Position numbers and translations under genes: made by a program. Shown in pieces: positions 8,027 to 13,777 of a stretch of DNA of 38,099 nucleotides. The notes beneath the pieces are model-generated. The model was not told the DNA's origin. It saw nothing but the letters and a program-made list of their open reading frames with translations, and searched no databases. Every line of letters starts with the position of its first letter. The stretch's first letter is position 1. Origin of the DNA: Lutibacillus sp052034115 (lineage in GTDB: Bacteria > Actinomycetota > Actinomycetes > Actinomycetales > Dermatophilaceae); the NCBI GenBank assembly GCA_052034115.1, contig JBPOIZ010000026.1, positions 1 to 38,099 on the forward strand, read 5' to 3'.

Positions 8027-8044
8027 ATCGGGCGCGCGCCCGAT
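8027..8044. promoter_or_regulatory. 18-bp perfect palindrome between the regulator and DUF4097 genes
   Basis: ATCGGGCGCGCGCCCGAT is self-complementary over 18 bases. It can form a 7-bp hairpin with a 4-base loop, acting as a partial terminator, or bind a dimeric regulator. It follows the regulator stop by 32 bases. Confidence 0.45.
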
Positions 8045-8070
8045 CGATTCGACCTACCCCGGGAGGGGCC

Positions 8071-8853
8071 ATGCGCCACACCTTCGACGTCACCGAACCC
8101 ATCGAGTTGTCCCTTGAGATCCAAGCCGGCACCCTGACCGTGCACGCCGGCCCGACGGCCGAGGTCGTCATCGACATCACCGCCAGGAACGGCGAGGATG
8201 ACGCGATCACGGTGGATCGCGCCGGGCGCCAGATTCGCGTCATCGGCCCCCGGGGCGTCGGCTTGTTCCGCCGGATCTCCCACGTCGAGGTGGTGGCCAC
8301 CATCCCCGAGGGCAGCGACCTGGCGGTCCGCACCGGGAGTGGAGACCTGCAGGTCAGCGGCACGCTCGCCAACGCCGACATTCGCACCGGGTCCGGGGAC
8401 GTGACCATCGCGACTCTGTCCGGTTCGGTCCAGGCCACCGCCGGATCCGGCGACATTGCCCTCGGCACGGTTCACGCCGAGGCGACGATCAACGCCGGAT
8501 CCGGTGACATCGTCATCGACCGCGCGGGCGGCCCGGCGCTGCTCAAGTCCGGCTCCGGGGACGTCGCGGTGCGCGCCTGCGCCACCGACGTCCAGGCGAC
8601 CACGGGCAGTGGCGACATCCACCTCGGTCGGTTCACCACCGGCACCGCCACGGTGCGCACCGGCACCGGCGACGTCCTGGTGGCCATCGCCGACGGCGTG
8701 CCCGTCTGGACCGACCTCATGGCCGGCGGGGGCGTCTCGTCCCGGCTGACCCCACGAGGCGAACCCGGTCCGGGCCAGGCCTACGTCACCGTGCGTGGCC
8801 AGCTGGGCACGGGGTCGGTGCGCCTCGTCGATGCGGGGACAGCAGATGCGTAG
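8071..8853 (+). CDS. DUF4097 protein with an 18-residue beta-helix repeat
   Basis: A 260-residue protein without signal peptide or membrane helix. After a beta-rich N-terminal part, the segment 89-201 carries seven copies of G-(S/T)-G-D at 89, 107, 125, 143, 161, 179 and 198, an almost perfect 18-residue period. Each rung has the form TGSGD followed by hydrophobic/polar alternation (for example TGSGDVTIATLSGSVQAT), which predicts a right-handed beta-helix. This is the DUF4097 family, sometimes called putative adhesin, with no firm function. GGGAGG lies 5-10 bases before the ATG. The stop overlaps the start of the exporter gene (ATGCGTAG), so those two are co-translated. Confidence 0.85.
   Translation: MRHTFDVTEPIELSLEIQAGTLTVHAGPTAEVVIDITARNGEDDAITVDRAGRQIRVIGPRGVGLFRRISHVEVVATIPEGSDLAVRTGSGDLQVSGTLANADIRTGSGDVTIATLSGSVQATAGSGDIALGTVHAEATINAGSGDIVIDRAGGPALLKSGSGDVAVRACATDVQATTGSGDIHLGRFTTGTATVRTGTGDVLVAIADGVPVWTDLMAGGGVSSRLTPRGEPGPGQAYVTVRGQLGTGSVRLVDAGTADA
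8335..8673 (+). repeat. Coding repeat array, 54-bp unit within the DUF4097 gene
   Basis: Seven G-(S/T)-G-D codon blocks occur at 54-base steps (the last step 57). Codons for the repeated residues vary between units (GGGAGTGGAGAC, GGGTCCGGGGAC, GGATCCGGCGAC), so the array is old and kept at the protein level and is not a recent DNA expansion. Confidence 0.8.
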
Positions 8854-10093
8854 GGCGTTCCAGCAGGCCGGTTTCCCCGCACTGTATGCCGGCATCAGCA
8901 CCTCGGCCGCCGGCGACTCGATCATGCTGCTCGTGCTGAGCATGTGGGTCAAGACGCTCACCGGCTCGAACAGCGCGGCCGGTTTGACCTTCCTGTTCAT
9001 GATGCTGCCCACCCTGGCGGCCCCGCTGCTCGGGGTGTGGATCGACCGGGTCCCGCGCAAGCCGATGATCATCTGGGCCAACGTGGCCTCGGCGATTGCC
9101 CTGCTACCGCTGCTGCTCGTGCGCGACTCCTCGCAGATCTGGATCATCTGGGTCGTCGCCTTCCTCTACGGCGTCTCGTTCATCGTCATCCCGGCCGCGC
9201 TCAACGGGCTGCTCAAGGAGCTGATCGCCGACGACGTGCTCGTCGATGCCAACGCCGCGCTGATGACGACCCGCGAGGGTTTCCGGCTGTTCGGCCCACT
9301 CCTGGGCGCCGCAGTCTTCGCGACGTCCGGGCCGACCCCGGTCATCCTCATCGATGTCGCGTCCTTCATCATCGGCGCCGCGTGCGTCTGGCTCGTCACC
9401 GTCCGCGAGCAGATGCCGGAGCGCGCGCAGACCCGTGCGTGGCACGAGATGACGGCCGGTGTGCGCTTCCTCGGCACCGACCCGGTGCTCAAGCACGTCC
9501 TGATCGGCTTCGGGATGATGCTGCTCGTCCTGGGCTTCACCGAGTCGGCGATCTACGCGATCCTCGACGACTTCGGCAAGTCGGCGAGCTTCGCCGGCGT
9601 CGTGGTGACCATCCAAGGGCTCGGCGCGGTGATCGGCGGCGTCATGTCGAACCGACTCGTCCGCCGACTCGGGGAGACGGCTGCGACAGCGGCCGGTATG
9701 GCGTGGCTCGGCCTGTGCCTGGCGCTGATGACGACGACGCACTCCCTGGAAGTGCTGCTCGTGGCGACCGGGGTCCTCGGGCTCGCGCTGCCCATCATCT
9801 TCGTGGCCTTCACCACCTTGCAGCAGCGCCGGACGCCGCAGGTCGTCATGGGCCGGGTGTCGATGGCCACGGAGGTCGTCATGGGGGTGCCGCAGGCCAT
9901 GTCACTCGGTGTCGGCGCACTGCTGGTCGCGGTCGTCAGCTGGCGCTCGACCTTCCTCGGCATCGCGGCCATGACCCTCGCCGGAGCGGCATACATCGCC
10001 GTGGCGCTGCGGGGACACATCCGCACCGACCTGGGTCACGTGCCGTCGGCCGAGGTCACGGGCCGTCCGGAGCCGGTGCCGGAAGCCGGATGA
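8846..10093 (+). CDS. MFS transporter, probable drug or siderophore exporter
   Basis: A 415-residue protein with twelve predicted membrane helices. The motif GVWIDRVPRKPM (about 56-67) matches the loop 2-3 signature G-x-x-x-D-R-x-x-R-K/R of the MFS, and the whole resembles the MDR/EntS-like group (MFS_3). Substrate unknown. The ATG at 8846 overlaps the DUF4097 stop by 8 bases, giving a three-gene unit of regulator, beta-helix protein and exporter. A longer frame from 8795 is rejected because it would read through the end of DUF4097. Its 3' end overlaps the convergent carbonic anhydrase-like gene by 38 bases. Confidence 0.8.
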   Translation: MRRAFQQAGFPALYAGISTSAAGDSIMLLVLSMWVKTLTGSNSAAGLTFLFMMLPTLAAPLLGVWIDRVPRKPMIIWANVASAIALLPLLLVRDSSQIWIIWVVAFLYGVSFIVIPAALNGLLKELIADDVLVDANAALMTTREGFRLFGPLLGAAVFATSGPTPVILIDVASFIIGAACVWLVTVREQMPERAQTRAWHEMTAGVRFLGTDPVLKHVLIGFGMMLLVLGFTESAIYAILDDFGKSASFAGVVVTIQGLGAVIGGVMSNRLVRRLGETAATAAGMAWLGLCLALMTTTHSLEVLLVATGVLGLALPIIFVAFTTLQQRRTPQVVMGRVSMATEVVMGVPQAMSLGVGALLVAVVSWRSTFLGIAAMTLAGAAYIAVALRGHIRTDLGHVPSAEVTGRPEPVPEAG

Positions 10094-10982
10094 GGGCAGG
10101 CAGCGAACCGTCGGTCAGGGCCATGAGGGTTGCGATGGTGAGCATGACCCGCGCGTGGATGAACCGTTGCCGGTCGACGTCCTGGGACGGCAACGGAAAC
10201 AGCGCCCCGACCAGTTGGCGGGATCGCCACAGGTCGTAGCCGAAGGCCTGTAGCCCTTCGTGCTGGGCCGCGAACCGATTCGATGCCAGCGTCGTGCCCG
10301 GCACGAGATTGACCACGACGAGCGCCTCGCGGTGATGTCCTTCGAGCATCGAGACGCTCCCCGGAGCAGTCCGTTCCAGGAGGTCGAGGATCTCGCTTCG
10401 GCCATGAAAGTAGCCCGTTGAGCGACTCTGCAGGACCAGGGCGGCCCCCATGACCCGCAGATAGTGGTCCCGGTTGAAGTGCTCGTCGAGGATCGACTTG
10501 ACGAGCCGCTTGTGATCCTCGACCAGGCGCGGGTTGGTCATGCAGTCGAGCACCGACTGCAGACCGTCGATGGCGCCGCACCCGACCCCGTCCCCCGCAG
10601 CGTCGTCGCGGTGGCCACCGGGAGCCAGGCCGAGCCGCAGATATGCCTCGATCATCATCTCGGCGTCCCCGGTGAAGGTGCCCCTGGTCAGGTCGTCCTT
10701 GTCCACGCCGAGGCGGTAGGCCAGGGCCGACCCGGGCGCACCCCCGGGCACTTGGGGACCGAGGTTCGCTTCGTCAAGAGCCGGGTCGTGCCGGCCGTCG
10801 ATACACCTCGTCTTGGCGCGGGGGTCGACCGGCACGTAGAAGCGGTCGAGATCGGCGGCCACGTCGGCTGCTGCCACCCCCAGGGGCTCGGCGGACAGCG
10901 CCCCCGGCCAGCTGCGGTCGCTGAGCATGCCCAGGGAGATCGTGGTCGTGGACGGTGGCCGGGGTGCGCCGACGGGATTCAC
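10056..10982 (-). CDS. Putative zeta-class-like (cadmium-type) carbonic anhydrase
   Basis: A 308-residue soluble protein. KTRCIDGRHD (58-67) supplies a C-x-D-x-R motif, GPQVPGG follows at 75-81, and His124 (GGHRDD) and Cys135 (GVGCGAIDG) complete a possible Cys60/His124/Cys135 metal site. CxDxR and a Cys/His/Cys site are shared by beta carbonic anhydrases and the diatom cadmium enzyme CDCA1. In CDCA1 the last two ligands are 10 apart; here they are 11 apart, whereas beta enzymes have HxxC. The C-terminal half (150-308, helical, with HFNRDHYLRVMGAALVLQSR) is unrecognised. Zinc or cadmium would both fit. The GTG start is set by TAGCCT 6 bases before it. Activity is inferred, not shown. Confidence 0.6.
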   Translation of the reverse strand: MNPVGAPRPPSTTTISLGMLSDRSWPGALSAEPLGVAAADVAADLDRFYVPVDPRAKTRCIDGRHDPALDEANLGPQVPGGAPGSALAYRLGVDKDDLTRGTFTGDAEMMIEAYLRLGLAPGGHRDDAAGDGVGCGAIDGLQSVLDCMTNPRLVEDHKRLVKSILDEHFNRDHYLRVMGAALVLQSRSTGYFHGRSEILDLLERTAPGSVSMLEGHHREALVVVNLVPGTTLASNRFAAQHEGLQAFGYDLWRSRQLVGALFPLPSQDVDRQRFIHARVMLTIATLMALTDGSLPALIRLPAPAPDGP

Positions 10983-11018
10983 CCGGCGAGGCTACTGCGC
11001 CGGAGCCGGCGTGGTCAG
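10983..11018 (-). promoter_or_regulatory. Promoter of the carbonic anhydrase-like gene, leaderless layout
   Basis: On the minus strand CTGACC (11018-11013), an 18-base spacer, TAGCCT (10994-10989) and 6 bases lead to the GTG at 10982. There is no Shine-Dalgarno. The -10 position relative to the start codon predicts a leaderless mRNA. Confidence 0.45.
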
Positions 11019-11037
11019 CGGCCCGAGCGAGTTCGGC

Positions 11038-11043
11038 TAGACT
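11038..11043 (+). promoter_or_regulatory. -10 box for tRNA-Gly
   Basis: TAGACT lies 22 bases before the mature tRNA 5' end, a fitting distance for a short 5' precursor. The -35 region is not convincing. Confidence 0.4.
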
Positions 11044-11065
11044 CGGCTGCGCGCCGACGGCGCTC

Positions 11066-11136
11066 GCGGGTGTAGTTCAATGGCAGAACATCAGCTTCCC
11101 AAGCTGACAGTGCGAGTTCGATTCTCGTCACCCGCT
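11066..11136 (+). tRNA. tRNA-Gly (anticodon CCC)
   Basis: Reads GGG glycine codons. Acceptor arms GCGGGTG and CACCCGC pair over 7 bp, with discriminator T as is common for tRNA-Gly. The D-arm is TAGTTCAATGGCAGAACA. The anticodon stem TCAGC/GCTGA encloses the loop TTCCCAA, giving CCC at positions 34-36. The T-arm is GCGAG-TTCGATT-CTCGT with one G-T pair. No CCA is encoded. It is a single tRNA, not a cluster, and no integrated element or direct attachment repeat is seen downstream. Confidence 0.95.
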
Positions 11137-11143
11137 CGGCACG

Positions 11144-11182
11144 GCGAAGGGCGCCCCACCAACGTGGTGGGGCGCCCTTCGC
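11144..11182. terminator. Strong bidirectional terminator between tRNA-Gly and the DUF1508 gene
   Basis: A perfect 17-bp stem (GCGAAGGGCGCCCCACC and its complement) with the 5-base loop AACGT. It follows the tRNA by 7 bases and faces the convergent DUF1508 gene, so it can serve both. Confidence 0.9.
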
Positions 11183-11238
11183 ATCGGGCCGGGTCGGCCG
11201 GGGCTCGGCCGGCGCTCAGCCGGCACGGAGCCCCTCAG

Positions 11239-11424
11239 TCAGCTTCCGCTCTGGTCATCCAGGGTGGCGTCCCCGGCGTTCTTGCGCACCGACTCGATGC
11301 CGTTGAGCGCCGACTTCTTGCTCTCGTAGGCCTGGCTGGCCGCGATGACCTGGCCGTTGGCGGCCTTCAGGCGGAACCGGAACTTGCCGCCGGCGTCCGT
11401 GTACAGCTCGAACTTCCCTGCCAT
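11239..11424 (-). CDS. DUF1508 (YegP-like) small protein
   Basis: A 61-residue protein, MAGKFELYTDAGGKFRFRL then KAANGQVIAASQAYESKKSA, containing one complete DUF1508 unit: the FELY-DAGGKFRFRLKAANGQVIA strand pair followed by YESK-ALNGIESV. E. coli YegP carries two such units. The function is unknown; the small beta-beta-beta-alpha fold is often found in stress-related proteins. GGAGGGG about 10 bases before the ATG decides this start over a long upstream frame of poor coding character. Confidence 0.9.
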   Translation of the reverse strand: MAGKFELYTDAGGKFRFRLKAANGQVIAASQAYESKKSALNGIESVRKNAGDATLDDQSGS

Positions 11425-11611
11425 GGTTGCTGATCCCCTCCGTGCGGGCCCCGCCATACGTGGCCGCTGCCCACGAGGGTATGCCGCAGCGGCCCGGATG
11501 TGGCGACGCGGACGCCGGAAACGCCGGGGCCGGCACCCAGCCGTCGCGCTCCGGGAGGTGAGCGAGGACACGGCGCGACGGTCGCCCGGTCCCGCCGTTT
11601 CGCTTGCCCTG

Positions 11612-11652
11612 GTTACCGACGAGTAGGACCATGTAAGTTACCGGCCAGTAAC
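11612..11652 (+). promoter_or_regulatory. TetR-like operator pair upstream of fadE5
   Basis: GTTACCGGCCAGTAAC (11637-11652) has inverted arms GTTAC and GTAAC. A second, imperfect copy, GTTACCGACGAGTAGG, starts 25 bases earlier at 11612. Sites of the TTAC-N6-GTAA kind are typical of TetR-family regulators of fatty acid degradation genes. The pair lies 43-83 bases before the fadE5 start, where it could block the promoter. Which regulator binds is not known. Confidence 0.55.
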
Positions 11653-11694
11653 GCAGGCGCTGGAGCCTGCCCGGGAGCGCAAGAAGGGGCACTC

Positions 11695-13572
11695 ATGGGC
11701 CACTACAAGAGCAACGTCCGTGACCTGGAGTTCAACCTCTTCGAGGTGTTCGGGCGCCAGGACATCCTCGGCCAGGGGGTCTACCCCGACGTCGACGAGG
11801 AGGCGGCCCGTGACATGCTCCACCAGATCAAGGATCTCGCCGAGGGGCCGCTGGCCGACTCGTTCTTCGACGGCGACCGCACGCCACCGACCTTCGACCC
11901 TGAGACGAACACGGTCGTCATACCGGAGTCGTTCAAGAAGTCGTACCGGGCCTTCATCGACTCGGACCTGTGGCGGATCGACATCCCCGAGGCCATCGGC
12001 GGCATCGCGGCGCCCCCGTCGCTGCGCTGGGCACTTCTCGAGCTGGTCCTCGGGTCGAACCCGGCGATCCACCTCTACGGCTCGGCGTTCGCGATGGGCC
12101 AGGTGCTCTACCGGCTGGGCAACGAGGACCAGAAGACGCTGGCCGGCTATCTCGCCGACAAGGGCTGGGGCGCCACGATGGTGCTCACCGAGCCGGACGC
12201 CGGATCCGACGTGGGCTCAGGCCGCACCAAGGCGGTCCAGCAGCCGGACGGCACCTGGCACATCACCGGGGTGAAGCGGTTCATCACCTCCGCCGAGTCG
12301 GACATGGTCGACAACGTCGTCCACATGGTCCTGGCCCGCCCAGAAGGCGCCGGCCCAGGCACCAAGGGGCTGTCCCTCTTCGTGGTCCCGAAGTTCCACG
12401 TCGACCTGGCCACCGGTGAGCTCGGCGAGCGCAACGGCGTCTACGTCACGAACGTCGAGGACAAGATGGGCATCAAGGTGTCCACGACCTGCGAGGTCCG
12501 TTTCGGCGAGAAGCACCCGGCCGTCGGCACCCTGCTCGGCGACGTCCACGACGGCATCGCCCAGATGTTCAACATCATCGAAGGCGCCCGGATGATGGTC
12601 GGCACCAAGGCCATGGCGACCCTGTCCACCGGCTACCTCAACGCCTTGGACTACGCCAAGCAGCGGGTCCAGGGCTCCGACATGACCACCCCGGCCAAGG
12701 ACGCCCCCCGCGTCACCATTACCCACCACCCGGATGTGCGCCGCTCGCTGATGCTCCAGAAGGCGTATGCCGAGGGGCTGCGCGCCCTGGTCTGCTACAC
12801 CGCGACCCAGCAGGATGCGGTGGCGATGGCGCAGCTCGAGTCCGGCACGAACGTCATCGACAAGAGCTCCCCCGTGCACCTGGCCGAGAAGCTCAACGAC
12901 CTGCTCCTGCCGATCGTCAAGGGCTTCGGGTCCGAGCGCGCCTGGGTGCTCCTCGGCACCGAGTCGCTGCAGACCTTCGGTGGGTCCGGTTTCCTCAAGG
13001 ACTACCCGCTGGAGCAGTACGTCCGGGATGCCAAGATCGACACCCTCTATGAGGGGACCACGGCGATCCAGGGCCTGGACTTCTTCTTCCGCAAGATCGT
13101 CAAGGACAAGGGTGCCGCCCTGACCTACATCGCGGCGCAGATCGCCGAGGTCGTCAAGGGCGGCGACGGTGGTCCGGACTCGATGGCACGGGAGCGAGAG
13201 CTGCTGGGCACCGCCTTGGAGGACATGCAGGGGATGATGGGCTTCATGGTCGGGCAGCTGATGCAGTCCGACCCGCGCATGGGCGGCAACCTGACCAACC
13301 TCTACAAGGTCGGCCAGAACACCACCCGGCTGCTGCTGGCCGCCGGCGACCTGATCGTCGGCTGGCTGCTCATGCGCCAGGCCGAGATCGCCCGGGCGGC
13401 CCTGGCGGAACGCGGCGACACCATGTCGGCCGCAGATCGCTCCTTCTACACCGGCAAGGTCGCCGTCGCCTCGTTCTTCTGCCGCACCGTGCTGCCCCGC
13501 CTGACCGCGGAGCGCGCGATCGCCGAGGCCACCGACAACGCGCTCATGGACGTGCCGGAGGACGCCTTCTAG
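11695..13572 (+). CDS. fadE5: Acyl-CoA dehydrogenase, FadE5 type
   Basis: FAD enzyme that introduces the alpha-beta double bond in acyl-CoA, first step of beta-oxidation, and reduces ETF. The 625-residue length and the opening MGHYKSNVRDLEFNLFEVFG match the mycobacterial FadE5 subfamily (about 611 residues) and not the 380-residue classical form. Seen are TMVLTEPDAGSDVGSGRTKA (substrate/FAD region), KRFITSAESD, RMMVGTKAMATLSTGYLNAL, QTFGGSGFLKDYPLEQYVRD, and LYEGTTAIQ with the catalytic-base-type Glu453. AAGAAGGGG about 6 bases before the ATG fixes the start. A palindrome pair upstream suggests TetR control by fatty acid supply. Its likely electron route ends at EtfD (2568-4871). Confidence 0.92.
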   Translation: MGHYKSNVRDLEFNLFEVFGRQDILGQGVYPDVDEEAARDMLHQIKDLAEGPLADSFFDGDRTPPTFDPETNTVVIPESFKKSYRAFIDSDLWRIDIPEAIGGIAAPPSLRWALLELVLGSNPAIHLYGSAFAMGQVLYRLGNEDQKTLAGYLADKGWGATMVLTEPDAGSDVGSGRTKAVQQPDGTWHITGVKRFITSAESDMVDNVVHMVLARPEGAGPGTKGLSLFVVPKFHVDLATGELGERNGVYVTNVEDKMGIKVSTTCEVRFGEKHPAVGTLLGDVHDGIAQMFNIIEGARMMVGTKAMATLSTGYLNALDYAKQRVQGSDMTTPAKDAPRVTITHHPDVRRSLMLQKAYAEGLRALVCYTATQQDAVAMAQLESGTNVIDKSSPVHLAEKLNDLLLPIVKGFGSERAWVLLGTESLQTFGGSGFLKDYPLEQYVRDAKIDTLYEGTTAIQGLDFFFRKIVKDKGAALTYIAAQIAEVVKGGDGGPDSMARERELLGTALEDMQGMMGFMVGQLMQSDPRMGGNLTNLYKVGQNTTRLLLAAGDLIVGWLLMRQAEIARAALAERGDTMSAADRSFYTGKVAVASFFCRTVLPRLTAERAIAEATDNALMDVPEDAF

Positions 13573-13597
13573 GCCCGGTCCCATCAGCACGGTCGAT

Positions 13598-13627
13598 GTA
13601 TGGCGGGTCGTTCGCGGCCCGCCATAC
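13598..13627. terminator. Terminator hairpin built from inverted GTATGGCGGG copies
   Basis: GTATGGCGGG and its complement CCCGCCATAC enclose TCG-TTCG-CGG, giving a stem of about 13 bp (one T-G pair) capped by a TTCG tetraloop, 25 bases after the fadE5 stop. The arms carry the motif GTATGNCG that is enriched throughout the window, in inverted orientation. Confidence 0.8.
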
Positions 13628-13655
13628 GTCTTGACCAACTCTTTGCCTTTCGCCA

Positions 13656-13682
13656 GGCAACCTTTCGGCGCACGGCGCCGTC
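13656..13682 (+). promoter_or_regulatory. ECF sigma-E-like promoter before the secreted protease-related genes
   Basis: GGCAACC (13656-13662), a 16-base spacer and CGTC (13679-13682) match the form GCAACC-N15/16-CGTC known for Streptomyces sigma-E and related cell-envelope stress sigma factors. Transcription would start near 13690. A hairpin GTGCGGC-ACCT-GCCGCAC (13721-13738) lies in the leader. Confidence 0.6.
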
Positions 13683-13720
13683 TTGTCGGTCAGGAGACCC
13701 ACACAGGGGGGCCTCTGCGG

Positions 13721-13738
13721 GTGCGGCACCTGCCGCAC
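13721..13738 (+). other. Leader hairpin before the secreted subtilase-like protein gene
   Basis: GTGCGGCACCTGCCGCAC forms a 7-bp stem with a 4-base loop inside the predicted 5' leader, about 40 bases before the start codon. It may affect translation or RNA stability; no known riboswitch pattern was recognised around it. Confidence 0.35.
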
Positions 13739-13777
13739 TCCTCGCGTGCTGGTCACTGATCCGAAGGGTGTTCACCC

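Noticed and set aside
11066..11182. tRNA-Gly as integration site of a mobile element
   Set aside because: No integrase, no direct repeat of the tRNA 3' end and no foreign composition downstream; a terminator and housekeeping-type genes follow.
12217..13638. 473-codon frame opposite fadE5
   Set aside because: Shadow of the acyl-CoA dehydrogenase, without a ribosome site or motif.
13628..13777. Riboswitch in the leader of the secreted subtilase-like gene
   Set aside because: I compared it by eye with c-di-AMP and c-di-GMP riboswitch patterns and found no match; the GGCAACC-N16-CGTC arrangement fits a promoter better.
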